DNA from: Sphingomonadales bacterium UBA6157
Lineage (GTDB): Bacteria; Pseudomonadota; Alphaproteobacteria; Sphingomonadales; Sphingomonadaceae
Reading direction: 5' to 3'
Assembly: GCA_002423025.1 (NCBI GenBank)
Contig: DIUN01000013.1
Coordinates: forward strand, 4,388 to 68,387
Length of the DNA: 64,000 nt
Each line of letters opens with the position of its first letter. Position 1 is the stretch's first letter. A program made the translations under genes and the position numbers. A model generated the notes under the pieces. That model was given only the letters and a program-made list of their open reading frames with translations, was not told the origin of the DNA and did no database searches. Below, piece by piece: positions 50,714 to 59,555 of this stretch.

Positions 50714-50780
50714 GGCGCTTTAGAGCGGCCCTCGTTTTGGTTGCACCGCTGGCCGCAACGCCGCCTCGATTCGTCGCATA

Positions 50781-50809
50781 TCGACAGAGCCGACAAGACA
50801 CCCTATATC
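50781..50809 (+). promoter_or_regulatory. Candidate promoter upstream of the 99-residue protein and dcw region
   Basis: TCGACA (50781-50786, five of six) and TATATC (50804-50809, four of six) are 17 bases apart. It lies about 110 bases before the 99-residue gene. Confidence 0.45.
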
Positions 50810-50921
50810 TGTATACAACGCGATTCCGTCTCGCGGGGCACCAGACCGGCTCCTGCCGGCTCCAGGCCTCGCGCCGCACCCGGCAACGCCCGGTGGCGGA
50901 CCAACGAACAAGCGAGGGTCA

Positions 50922-51221
50922 ATGTCGTTGCTGAAGGGTCCATTCGGCAAAGAGTCCAGTACGGCCCGCACCGCCACACGGCTGGTGCGTGTTGCTGCCG
51001 CCCAGCGTATCCGCATGGGCCTCACCGGGCTTGCCGCCGTCTTCCTGCTCGTGCTGGTCGCCGCTGTCGGCCTGCGCCCCGCCCCCGCCGCGCGGGAAAC
51101 CACCTCTGAGCCGCTGGCCGTGCTCGGCGTCGCTCCCGGCGCCGGCCCGGCCGCCGAATCGCTGGCGCCGGCCACCGCCACCACCCGGATCCAGACTGCC
51201 CCGCGCCCACGCAACGGCTGA
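50922..51221 (+). CDS. Small single-span membrane protein, hypothetical
   Basis: This 99-residue protein has a basic N-terminus (about 1-32), one hydrophobic segment (about 33-51) and an Ala/Pro/Thr-rich tail, so it is probably a bitopic inner-membrane protein with its tail in the periplasm. No family is recognised. GAGGGT precedes the ATG at a proper distance, and a good promoter candidate lies upstream, which supports a real gene. It lies ahead of the dcw cluster in the same direction. Confidence 0.6.
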   Translation: MSLLKGPFGKESSTARTATRLVRVAAAQRIRMGLTGLAAVFLLVLVAAVGLRPAPAARETTSEPLAVLGVAPGAGPAAESLAPATATTRIQTAPRPRNG

Positions 51222-51352
51222 CGCATCGCGGGCAATCGGCAGCCCGAATCCTCAATCCGCCGCGCGCTGGCAGTTTTTCCCAATCCTGCCCACAGACTGC
51301 TCCACCGGGCAGCCAGATCGATTCCGCACCATTCGTCCCGAGTTCTGCAATT

Positions 51353-51373
51353 TTGGCCACAGACTTATCCACA
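51353..51373 (+). promoter_or_regulatory. Pair of DnaA-box-like sites
   Basis: TTGGCCACA (51353-51361) and the perfect consensus TTATCCACA (51365-51373) lie 12 bases apart on the same strand. Confidence 0.55.
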
Positions 51374-51500
51374 GGAAGATGTGCATAGATCAAAGCAAGA
51401 ACAGTTTCCAGGATTCCACCGTTTTCCCATGGTGAGACCCTTCTGGGACCAGTCTGGACCATGAATCACCATTGAGTGGCACATATTCCCATGATACATG

Positions 51501-51509
51501 TTGTCCACA
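51501..51509 (+). promoter_or_regulatory. DnaA-box-like site nearer mraZ
   Basis: TTGTCCACA differs from the TTATCCACA consensus at one base and has the same orientation as the pair upstream. Confidence 0.45.
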
Positions 51510-51616
51510 ATGAGGGCGGGAACGCTGCTGCGTGGCTTGGTTGAAGCGTAGGGCCGGGATGAACCGGCAAATGCTGAAATCGCCGCCATCCGCTCTCATT
51601 GCTGGGGCGGAACAGG

Positions 51617-52111
51617 GTGTCGGACGAATTCTTTCACGGCTATGCGCTGAACACGGTCGACGCCAAGAATCGGCTGTCGATCCCAGCTGACTACCGTGAT
51701 GTCATCGTCGCCCGCTCCGGCACCAAGGAGCTGTTCATCGGCCCCGGTCACGGCGGTGCCGATTGCCTGATGGCCTATGACAAGAGCTATGACGCCCAGC
51801 TGATCGCCGATCATCGCGCCCGCCACGGCGCCGGCACGGATCGCGCCCGCTATGATGAAGCTTCGCTGCTGTTCGGCGCGGCTTCCCCGGCCAAGATCGA
51901 CGATGCCGGCCGCATCGTGCTCTCCAATACCCTGAAGGAGCTTGGCGACATCAACGGCCATGTCTGGTTCGTCGCCGGTGGGGACTGGTTCGAGCTATGG
52001 AACCCCTGGCGCTTCCTGGAGCGCAGCGGGCTCGACCCGCGCATGGTCCGCATCCTCTCGCGCGAGCTGGAATCCCGTGGGCTGGACCCGAAGCAGGAGC
52101 CGGCGCGTTGA
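51617..52111 (+). CDS. mraZ: Transcriptional regulator MraZ
   Basis: MraZ is the first gene of most dcw clusters and binds repeats in its own promoter. The 164-residue protein has two SpoVT/AbrB-like halves: FHGYALNTVDAKNRLSIPADYRDVI (about 5-29) and LFGAASPAKIDDAGRIVLSNTLKELG (about 81-106). GTG at 51617 is the chosen start; a TTG at 51599 adds six residues. The protein is a little longer than the E. coli one. The rsmH start overlaps its stop. Confidence 0.95.
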   Translation: MSDEFFHGYALNTVDAKNRLSIPADYRDVIVARSGTKELFIGPGHGGADCLMAYDKSYDAQLIADHRARHGAGTDRARYDEASLLFGAASPAKIDDAGRIVLSNTLKELGDINGHVWFVAGGDWFELWNPWRFLERSGLDPRMVRILSRELESRGLDPKQEPAR

Positions 52112-53082
52112 GCGTTGCCCTGCACATTCCCGTCCTGTTGGCCGAAACCATGGCGGCGCTCGCGCTTCAGCCGGGGGATCTCTATGTCGATGCGACGCTC
52201 GGCGCCGGCGGCTATCTGCGCGCCGCGCGCAGCTTCGGCATCGCCCATGCCTATGGCTTTGATCGGGACCTGACGGCGCTGGCGCTGAATGCCGATCTCG
52301 CCGCCCATGACGATGTGACGCTGATCGCCCGGCCGTTCGCCGAGATGGAAGCCGGCCTTGCCGCGCATGGCGTGACGGCGGTGGACGCCATCGCCTTCGA
52401 TATCGGCGTCTCCTCGATGCAGATCGACCAGCCGGAGCGCGGCTTTTCCTTCCAGTCCGATGGCCCGCTCGACATGCGGATGAGCCAGCACGGCATGACT
52501 GCGGCGGACTTCATCAACACCGCATCCGAATCCGAGATCGCCGATGTGCTGTTCCACCTTGGCGACGAGCCCGGTGCCCGGCGCATTGCCCGCGCCATCG
52601 TCAATGATCGCCCGCTCACCCGCACCTCGGAGCTGGCGCGCCTCGTCCGCTCCGTCCTCGGCTTCAAGCCCGGCGGCAAGGACCCGGCCACCCGCAGCTT
52701 CCAGGCGCTGCGCATCCATGTGAACGACGAGCTTGGCCAGCTCGATGCCGGGCTCGATGCGGCCGAGCGGCTGCTGCGTCCCGGCGGCCGGCTCGCCGTG
52801 GTGAGCTTCCACTCGGCGGAAGACCGGCGGGTGAAGAGCTTCTTGCGGGATCGCTCGGGCAATGCCCCCGGCGGCTCACGCCACATGCCGATGGCTGCCA
52901 CCCGGCGCCTGCCCAGCTTCGAGCGCCCGGCCCGCGCCGTGCGGCCGAGCGAGGCAGAGCTTGCCGCCAACCCGCGCGCCCGCTCCGCCACGCTGCGCGC
53001 GGCCGTGCGCACGGCCGCGCCGGCCTGGTCGGCCACCGCATCTGCTGCCGTTTCCGCCGCTACCCCTGTGAGGTTCGCATGA
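52108..53082 (+). CDS. rsmH: 16S rRNA (cytosine(1402)-N4)-methyltransferase RsmH
   Basis: RsmH (MraW) methylates C1402 in the ribosomal P site. The 324-residue protein has HIPVLLAETMAAL, the SAM motif YVDATLGAGGYLRA, DIGVSSMQIDQPERGFSFQSDGPLDMRM and VSFHSAEDRRVK. I chose TTG at 52108, overlapping the mraZ stop as TTGA, because AGGAG lies eight bases before it; no ATG fits the conserved N-terminus. An Ala/Arg-rich C-terminal tail of about 30 residues is extra. Confidence 0.96.
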   Translation: MSVALHIPVLLAETMAALALQPGDLYVDATLGAGGYLRAARSFGIAHAYGFDRDLTALALNADLAAHDDVTLIARPFAEMEAGLAAHGVTAVDAIAFDIGVSSMQIDQPERGFSFQSDGPLDMRMSQHGMTAADFINTASESEIADVLFHLGDEPGARRIARAIVNDRPLTRTSELARLVRSVLGFKPGGKDPATRSFQALRIHVNDELGQLDAGLDAAERLLRPGGRLAVVSFHSAEDRRVKSFLRDRSGNAPGGSRHMPMAATRRLPSFERPARAVRPSEAELAANPRARSATLRAAVRTAAPAWSATASAAVSAATPVRFA

Positions 53083-53918
53083 GACATTACGCAGGTTCGG
53101 CCCTGATGCTGGCGATCACCACGGTGACCGCAATCGGCTTCTACACCATCACCCTCAAGGTCTCCTCCGAGCGCGCCGCGGTAACGAAGCTGCAGCGCCA
53201 GCTGGTGGCGGACGGCCGCTCGATCCGCGATTTGCAGGCCGAGCTGCGGACCCGCGCCCGGCTGCCGCAGCTCGAGCGCTGGAACGAGAATGTGCTGATG
53301 ATGTCCGCCCCGGCAGCGGACCAGTATCTGCGCTCGCCCGTGCAGCTTGCCAGCTTCGGCGTTGCGCCCGAAGCGCCGGCGGCTGCCCCGGCCCTGCGTT
53401 TTGCCATTACCCCGGCTGGCGAGGCGGCCCCGGCCGTTGCGGCACCCTCGGTCGTGCAGGTCAACTACAAGCCCGATCGCGATGCCGATGCCGCCGCCGC
53501 GGCTGCCATCATGGCCGCCACCATGAGTGAAGGAAGGCTTGGCAGCGAAGCCAAGAAGGCGCGGGCCGCAACAGCGCCCGCCGCCACCAGTGTTAGTTCA
53601 TCAGTAGCGTCTCTTGCGAAAACGTCCCCTGCGACCAAACCGGCATCGGCCACACCAGCACCGGCGGCTTCGCGCGCGGCAGATTCAGCCGGCACGCCCG
53701 CCACTGCACGGTCACAGCCCGTCCGGTCGTCATCCGCTGGAACGCAGCCTGCCCGATCCGGAGCCGCCAGCTCGCCCGCTGGCCGCTCGCAGATCGTGCA
53801 GGCTGCCTTCACGGCGCCCTCCGCCAGCCCGGAGCCACAGCGCCCGGCCCAGGCTTCTGCCACCCCGCCTGCCGCGCTCAAGCCGCCGCGCAACCTTCTG
53901 CCGGAAGGCGGGCAATAG
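53079..53918 (+). CDS. ftsL: Cell division protein FtsL-like, with long low-complexity tail
   Basis: Position between rsmH and ftsI, one N-terminal membrane span (about 7-27) and a following coiled coil (about 29-65, SSERAAVTKLQRQLVADGRSIRDLQAELRT) identify FtsL, which joins FtsB and FtsQ in the divisome and activates FtsWI. The block ARLPQLERWNENVLMMSAPAADQYL matches alphaproteobacterial FtsL. Residues from about 100 to 279 are rich in Ala, Pro, Ser and Thr, making the protein more than twice the usual length. Its ATG overlaps rsmH. Confidence 0.88.
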   Translation: MRHYAGSALMLAITTVTAIGFYTITLKVSSERAAVTKLQRQLVADGRSIRDLQAELRTRARLPQLERWNENVLMMSAPAADQYLRSPVQLASFGVAPEAPAAAPALRFAITPAGEAAPAVAAPSVVQVNYKPDRDADAAAAAAIMAATMSEGRLGSEAKKARAATAPAATSVSSSVASLAKTSPATKPASATPAPAASRAADSAGTPATARSQPVRSSSAGTQPARSGAASSPAGRSQIVQAAFTAPSASPEPQRPAQASATPPAALKPPRNLLPEGGQ

Positions 53919-53924
53919 GCAGCG

Positions 53925-55679
53925 ATGGCAACACGGCCGTTCCCTGATGAGATGAATGTCGCGGCCGCACTGGTCCCCGGCTTGCCGGGCAGCCGTGGCC
54001 CCGGCGCCGCGCGCGTCGTCGGCCAGCGCCAGGCCGCGCAGGGCATGGCCCGGCAGCGGCTGGTCGTGCTGCTGCTGCTGTTTCTCGCCGTGCCGATCGT
54101 CCTCGGGCTGCGGCTGATCGATCTGGCCGTGCTGGAGGCCCAGCCCGCCACGGGCCGCAGCATCGCCAGCGCCGCGCCGCCGCGCGCCGACATCGTCGAT
54201 CGCAACGGCGTGGAACTGGCCCGCACCTTCGAGGCCTATGCCATCTCGGTGGAGCCGCGGAAGCTGGCCTCCGATCCGCGCATCCTGGCACAGAAGATTG
54301 CCGGCATCCTCACCGACAAGACCGAAGCCGAAGTGTATGACGAGCTGACCCACAAGGGCGCCTTCCGCTATGTGGCGCGGCGGGTACTGCCCTCCGAGGC
54401 CAAGCGCATCAACGATCTCGGCGAGCCGGCGATCTACCTGCGCCGCGAGGCCGAGCGGCTCTACCCGAATTTCAACCTCGCCTCCCACGCCATCGGTTAT
54501 GCCAGCGATGCCGGCAAAGGCGCCGTGGGCATGGAAAAGGCCTTTGACGAACAGCTGAGCGCCGCTGCAACGCGCGGCCAGCCGCTGGAAATGGCCATCG
54601 ACGTGCGCGTGCAGCAGGCGCTCGAGCATGAGCTGCGCAAGCTCTACATGGAGCAGAGCGCCCAGGGTGCCGTCGGCATCGTCATGGATGTCGATACCGG
54701 CGAAGTGGTGGCGATGACGTCGCTGCCGGACTTCAACCCCAATGCACCGGGCCAGAGCGGCGATGATGGCCGCTACAACAAGGCGACCTTTGCCGGCTAT
54801 GAGCTGGGCAGCACCTTCAAGGCGCTGACCATCGCCAGCGGGCTGGATGCCGGCACCATCACGCACATGCAGAAGCAATATGATGCCAGCGCGCCGATCT
54901 ACATGGGCGGCTTCCGCATCCGGGACGATCACGCCAAGAACCGCTGGCTCACCGTGCCGGAAATCTTCATCCACAGCTCCAACATCGGCACCGCGCGCAT
55001 CGCCGTGGAAGCCGGCAAGGAGCGCCAGCAGGCGATGCTGGAGAAGCTGGGCTTCCTGAAGCCGGTGGAGATCGAACTCCCCGAGCGCGCCCGGCCGCAA
55101 TACCCCAGCAAGGCGCGCTGGGGCGAGCTTTCCACCATGACCATTTCCTATGGCCATGGCATCACCGTGACGCCGATGCACCTCGCCAGCGCCTATTCCA
55201 CCATCGTCAACGGCGGCGTGTACCATGCGCCGACGCTGCTCAAGCGCCAGCCGGGCGAGAAGCTGAAGAGCCGCCGCGTCTTCAAGGAATCGACCTCGGA
55301 GCAGATGCGCCAGCTGCTGCGCCTCACCGTCACCAACGGCACCGGCCGCAAGGCCAATGCGCCGGGCTATCGCGTTGGCGGCAAGACCGGCACGGCCGAG
55401 AAGATTGCCGATGGCCGCTATGTGCACGGCGCCAACGTCTCCACCTTTGCCGCCGCCTTCCCGATGGATGCGCCGCGCTACGTGGTCATCGCGATGATCG
55501 ATGATCCGCGCGGCAGCAAGGAGAGCTTCGGCTTCCGCACCGCCGGCATGGTCGTGGCGCCGTCCATCTCGCGGCTGGTGCAGCGCATCGGGCCGATCCT
55601 GGGCGTCAAGCCCGATCCGACGCGTGACCTCGATACAGCCTCGCTGCTGCCCGCCGCCCCAGACGCTCCCAAGGAGTAG
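53925..55679 (+). CDS. ftsI: Septal peptidoglycan transpeptidase FtsI (PBP3)
   Basis: FtsI cross-links septal peptidoglycan with FtsW. The 584-residue class B penicillin-binding protein has a cytoplasmic tail, one membrane span (about 45-65), the dimerisation domain (about 85-230) and the transpeptidase domain (about 255-560). The catalytic motifs are STFK (in ELGSTFKAL), SSN (IHSSNIG) and KTG (GGKTGTAEK). It starts six bases after ftsL and is followed by murE after five bases. Confidence 0.96.
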   Translation: MATRPFPDEMNVAAALVPGLPGSRGPGAARVVGQRQAAQGMARQRLVVLLLLFLAVPIVLGLRLIDLAVLEAQPATGRSIASAAPPRADIVDRNGVELARTFEAYAISVEPRKLASDPRILAQKIAGILTDKTEAEVYDELTHKGAFRYVARRVLPSEAKRINDLGEPAIYLRREAERLYPNFNLASHAIGYASDAGKGAVGMEKAFDEQLSAAATRGQPLEMAIDVRVQQALEHELRKLYMEQSAQGAVGIVMDVDTGEVVAMTSLPDFNPNAPGQSGDDGRYNKATFAGYELGSTFKALTIASGLDAGTITHMQKQYDASAPIYMGGFRIRDDHAKNRWLTVPEIFIHSSNIGTARIAVEAGKERQQAMLEKLGFLKPVEIELPERARPQYPSKARWGELSTMTISYGHGITVTPMHLASAYSTIVNGGVYHAPTLLKRQPGEKLKSRRVFKESTSEQMRQLLRLTVTNGTGRKANAPGYRVGGKTGTAEKIADGRYVHGANVSTFAAAFPMDAPRYVVIAMIDDPRGSKESFGFRTAGMVVAPSISRLVQRIGPILGVKPDPTRDLDTASLLPAAPDAPKE

Positions 55680-55684
55680 CGCCG

Positions 55685-57103
55685 GTGCACCTCGCCGATC
55701 TTGTTGATCACGGCGGCACCGCAGAGGTGACGGGCTTTGCGCTCGATCACCGCAAGGTCTCGCCCGGCACGATCTTCGGCGCCTTTCGCGGCGCGCGGGT
55801 GAACGGCGAGGATTACATTCCCGATGCCATCAAGGCCGGCGCCATCGCCGTGGTCTGCCGCCCCGGCGTTGCCGTGGAAGGCGCGCTGCACATTGCAGCG
55901 GAAGAGCCCCGCGCCCGCTTCGCCCAGTTGGCGGCGCGCTTCTACGCCCCCTTCCCCGCCACCACGGTCGCCGTCACCGGCACCAACGGCAAGACCTCGG
56001 TCGCCGAGTTGACCCGCCAATTGTGGCACCGCGCCGGGCACCGCGCCGCCAGCATCGGCACGCTCGGCATCACCACGGCGCAGGAGCAGGTAGTGACCGG
56101 GCTGACGACGCCCGATGTCGTCACCTTTCTCGCCACCATGGCCGGGCTGCAGCGCGAAGGCATCAGCCACGCCAGCTTCGAGGCCTCCAGCCACGGCCTG
56201 GACCAGTATCGCACCGAGGGACTGCCGGTCGCGGCAGCGGCCTTCACCAACCTCTCGCGTGACCATCTCGATTACCATGGCACGATGGAGGCGTATTTCG
56301 CCGCCAAGCTGCGGCTGTTCAGCGAAGTGGTGCGGGATGGCGGCGCTGTCGTGGTGTGGGCGGATGACGAACCCTGGTCCGACCGGGTGATCGAGGCCGC
56401 AAAAAAGCGCCATCTCCGGATTTATCCGGTGGGAAGCCGCGGCGAAGCCCTGCGGCTCCTGTCCCGCTCCGCCACAGCGCTCGGCCAGCGCCTGCGCGTC
56501 TCCGCCGAGGGCCGGGAATTCACCGTGAATCTCCCGCTCATCGGTGCCTATCAGGCCGCCAATGCGCTTGTCGCCGCCGGCCTCGTCATCGCCACCGGCG
56601 GCGCTGTTGCGGCCACTCTGGCCAACCTCGAGCACCTGCAGCCGGTGCGCGGTCGGCTCGAACGCGCCGTCATCACCCGCAGCGGCGCGCCGGTCTATGT
56701 GGACTATGCCCATACCCCCGACGCCCTGGCCGCCGCTGCCGAGGCGCTGCGCCCCCACACAACCGGCCGCTTGATCCTGGTGTTCGGCGCCGGAGGGGAC
56801 CGGGACCAGGGCAAGCGCCCGCTGATGGGAGAAACTGCCACGCAGGTTGCAGACAAGCTGTTCATTACAGACGATAATCCGCGCTCGGAAGACCCGGCGA
56901 GCATCCGCGCCGCCATCCGTGCCGCAGCCCCCGACGCCACCGAAATCGGCGATCGGCGCGCCGCCATCGCCGCCGCCATCGCCGAGGCCGGGCCGCAGGA
57001 TGTCGTGCTCATTGCCGGCAAGGGCCATGAGCAAGGGCAGATCGTCGGCACGCAGGTGCTGCCTTTCGATGATGTGCAAGTGGCGCGGGAGTGCGCCGCA
57101 TGA
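55685..57103 (+). CDS. murE: UDP-MurNAc-tripeptide synthetase MurE (meso-diaminopimelate-adding)
   Basis: MurE adds the third peptide residue to UDP-MurNAc-Ala-Glu. The 472-residue Mur ligase has the ATP loop VTGTNGKTSVAEL, YVDYAHTPDALAAA and the specificity motif TDDNPRSEDP; DNPR marks meso-diaminopimelate as substrate. The start is GTG. Its stop overlaps the murF ATG. Confidence 0.96.
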   Translation: MHLADLVDHGGTAEVTGFALDHRKVSPGTIFGAFRGARVNGEDYIPDAIKAGAIAVVCRPGVAVEGALHIAAEEPRARFAQLAARFYAPFPATTVAVTGTNGKTSVAELTRQLWHRAGHRAASIGTLGITTAQEQVVTGLTTPDVVTFLATMAGLQREGISHASFEASSHGLDQYRTEGLPVAAAAFTNLSRDHLDYHGTMEAYFAAKLRLFSEVVRDGGAVVVWADDEPWSDRVIEAAKKRHLRIYPVGSRGEALRLLSRSATALGQRLRVSAEGREFTVNLPLIGAYQAANALVAAGLVIATGGAVAATLANLEHLQPVRGRLERAVITRSGAPVYVDYAHTPDALAAAAEALRPHTTGRLILVFGAGGDRDQGKRPLMGETATQVADKLFITDDNPRSEDPASIRAAIRAAAPDATEIGDRRAAIAAAIAEAGPQDVVLIAGKGHEQGQIVGTQVLPFDDVQVARECAA

Positions 57104-58485
57104 GCCTGTGGACCGCCGCCGAAATTGCCGCCGCCACCGGCGGAACCGTGCATGGAGACTTTACCGCCAACGGCGTGACCTTCGACAGCCGGGAGATCGC
57201 CGGCGGCGAACTGTTCGTGGCGTTGAAGGGCGAAGCTACTGACGGACATAGGTTTTTAGCCCAGGCGCAAACGCGGGGCGCGGCCGGGATGCTGGTCTCG
57301 CAAGCCTGTGATGCGCCGCATGTGCTGGTTGCCGATACCACCGCAGCCCTTGATGCCCTCGCCATCGCAGCGCGGGACCGCAGCCCCGCGCTCCGCATCG
57401 GCGTCACCGGCTCCGTCGGCAAGACCGGCGTCAAGGAAGCGCTGCGCCTCGCCCTGGGGCGCTACGCCCCCGGCGCCGTCCACGCCTCGGTAAAGAGCTA
57501 CAACAACCACACCGGCGTGCCACTCAGCCTCGCCCGCATGCCGCGCGAAAGCCGCTTCGGCGTCTTCGAGATGGGCATGAACCATGCCGGCGAACTGACA
57601 GCCCTGAGCGCGCTGGTCCGCCCGCAGATCGCCATCGTCACCTGGGTCGCGTCTGCGCATCGGGAGTTCTTCAAGACCGAGGAAGACATCGCCGATGCCA
57701 AGGGCGAGATTTTCTCCGGCCTGCTGCCCGGCGGCATCGCGATCATCCCGCATGACAATCCGCATCGCGACCGGCTGCTCGGCCATGCCCGGAAATACGC
57801 CAGCAATATCATCACGTTCGGTCTGGAGCCCGGCGCCGATGTCGTTGCGGAAAGCTTTGTGCTCCACCCGGATTGCTCCTGCGTGACAGCACGGATCGGC
57901 GCGCACAGGCTGACGTTCAAGATCGGCATGGCCGGTCGCCACTGGGTCGGCAATGCGCTGGCCGTGCTTGCCGCGGTGGATGCCGCCGGCGGTGATCTGG
58001 CGCTCGCCGGGCTGGCGCTGGCAGAACTGACCGACCTTCCCGGGCGCGGCCAGCGGCTGCGCGTCGCTGCCAATGGCGGCCATGCGGTGGTGATCGACGA
58101 GAGCTACAACGCCAACCCGGCATCGATGGCCGCTTCCCTGGCTGTGCTCGGCGAGATCGTGCCGGCGCGGGCCGGACGGCGGATGGCGTTGCTCGGCGCC
58201 ATGCGCGAACTTGGCTCGCTCTCGGACCAGTTTCACGCCGAATTGGCACCACATGTGGTGGATGCAGGCGTTTCGGCCATAATTCTTGTGGGTAACGAGA
58301 TGAAACCGCTGGCGGCAGCCCTCGCCCGGCGGCTAGAAGTTTACCATGTTAATGATGCGGCCGCGGCCGAGCTGGAGGTCACGAAACTGCTGGGTTCCGA
58401 TGACGTTCTGCTGGTCAAGGGCTCGAACAGCATCAAGCTGGGCGACGTTGTGACTGCGCTCAAGACCCGGGAGGCGGACGCATGA
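57100..58485 (+). CDS. murF: UDP-MurNAc-pentapeptide synthetase MurF
   Basis: MurF adds D-Ala-D-Ala to the UDP-MurNAc tripeptide. The 461-residue protein has FDSREIAGGELFVALKGE, the ATP loop GVTGSVGKTGVKEAL (Ser-Val in place of the usual Thr-Asn), YNNHTGVPLSLARMP and DESYNANPASMAAS. Start MSLWTAAEI (57100) overlaps the murE stop as ATGA. mraY overlaps its stop. Confidence 0.96.
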   Translation: MSLWTAAEIAAATGGTVHGDFTANGVTFDSREIAGGELFVALKGEATDGHRFLAQAQTRGAAGMLVSQACDAPHVLVADTTAALDALAIAARDRSPALRIGVTGSVGKTGVKEALRLALGRYAPGAVHASVKSYNNHTGVPLSLARMPRESRFGVFEMGMNHAGELTALSALVRPQIAIVTWVASAHREFFKTEEDIADAKGEIFSGLLPGGIAIIPHDNPHRDRLLGHARKYASNIITFGLEPGADVVAESFVLHPDCSCVTARIGAHRLTFKIGMAGRHWVGNALAVLAAVDAAGGDLALAGLALAELTDLPGRGQRLRVAANGGHAVVIDESYNANPASMAASLAVLGEIVPARAGRRMALLGAMRELGSLSDQFHAELAPHVVDAGVSAIILVGNEMKPLAAALARRLEVYHVNDAAAAELEVTKLLGSDDVLLVKGSNSIKLGDVVTALKTREADA

Positions 58486-59555
58486 TCAACGCTCTGGCCG
58501 ATTGGGCAGGTTTCGAGGGAATCCTCAACCTCTTCCGCTACATCACCTTTCGCTCGGTGGCCGCTCTGGTCACGTCGCTGGCCATCGCGTTGCTCATCGG
58601 GCCGCGCTTCATCAATTTCCTGCGCTCGAAGCAGGGCAAGGGCCAGCCGATCCGCGAGGATGGCCCGGCCTCCCACTTGCTGACCAAAAAGGGCACGCCG
58701 ACGATGGGCGGGCTGATGATTCTCATCGCCATGACCATCTCGACACTGCTCTGGATGGACACATCCAACGGCTTTGTCTGGGCCTGCCTCGGCGTCACCC
58801 TCGGCTTCGGCGCTATCGGTTTCATGGACGATTATGACAAGGTGACGAAGCGCAGCCACAAGGGCGTCTCCGGCCGCACACGGCTGTTGATGGAGTTCTT
58901 CATCGCCGGGCTGGCCTGCACCTTCATCGCCAGCCGCACCGGCACGACGCTCTACCTGCCCTTCCTCAAGGACATCGGCATCCCGCTCGGGGTGTTCTAC
59001 ATTGCCTTTGCCGCCTTCATCGTCACTGGCTTCGGCAATGCCGTGAACCTCACCGACGGGCTTGACGGGCTGGCCACCATGCCGGTCGTCATCGCCGCCG
59101 GGGCCTTCGCCATCATCGCCTATCTCATCGGAAACATTCGCTTTTCGGACTACCTCGGCGTGCACCATGTCGCCGGCGCGGGCGAGCTTGCCGTGTTCGC
59201 CGCCGCGCTCATCGGCGCCTGCCTGGGCTTCCTCTGGTACAACGCGCCTCCGGCTGCCGTGTTCATGGGTGACACCGGCAGCCTTGCGCTGGGCGGCGCC
59301 CTCGGCACCATTGCAGTGGTAACCAACCATGAGCTGGTGCTGCTGATCATCGGCGGGCTGTTCGTGCTCGAAACTGTCAGCGTCATTGTGCAGGTCATCA
59401 GCTTCAAGACCACCGGCAAGCGGGTGTTCCGAATGGCGCCCCTGCACCACCATTATGAGCAGAAGGGCTGGGCCGAAGCCACGGTCGTCATCCGCTTCTG
59501 GATCGTGGCCATCGTGCTGGCGCTCGCCGGCCTTGCGACGCTGAAGCTGCGGTGA
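58482..59555 (+). CDS. mraY: Phospho-N-acetylmuramoyl-pentapeptide-transferase MraY
   Basis: MraY transfers phospho-MurNAc-pentapeptide to undecaprenyl phosphate, giving lipid I at the inner membrane. The 357-residue protein has about ten membrane spans, the Mg/nucleotide motif FMDDYDKVTK, GNAVNLTDGLDGLA and the histidine loop APLHHHYEQKGW. It overlaps murF and murD by four bases each. Confidence 0.97.
   Translation: MINALADWAGFEGILNLFRYITFRSVAALVTSLAIALLIGPRFINFLRSKQGKGQPIREDGPASHLLTKKGTPTMGGLMILIAMTISTLLWMDTSNGFVWACLGVTLGFGAIGFMDDYDKVTKRSHKGVSGRTRLLMEFFIAGLACTFIASRTGTTLYLPFLKDIGIPLGVFYIAFAAFIVTGFGNAVNLTDGLDGLATMPVVIAAGAFAIIAYLIGNIRFSDYLGVHHVAGAGELAVFAAALIGACLGFLWYNAPPAAVFMGDTGSLALGGALGTIAVVTNHELVLLIIGGLFVLETVSVIVQVISFKTTGKRVFRMAPLHHHYEQKGWAEATVVIRFWIVAIVLALAGLATLKLR

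Larger units (their letters stand above)
51222..51616. other. Non-coding region before mraZ with DnaA-box-like sites
   Basis: This 395-base stretch has no supported gene. It is lower in GC than the flanks, contains three same-strand DnaA-box-like nonamers, and two copies of TTCCCATG (51424-51431 and 51486-51493), whose complement includes TGGGA as in MraZ-type sites. It is the likely control region of the dcw cluster. Confidence 0.6.

Noticed and set aside
50720..51283. 187-codon minus-strand frame opposite the 99-residue protein
   Set aside because: No ribosome site, no domain; the plus-strand frame has a ribosome site, a promoter candidate and a sensible membrane topology.
51222..51616. 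Replication origin
   Set aside because: DnaA-box-like sites are present, but there is no AT-rich unwinding region, no dnaA, hemE or parAB neighbours and only three boxes.
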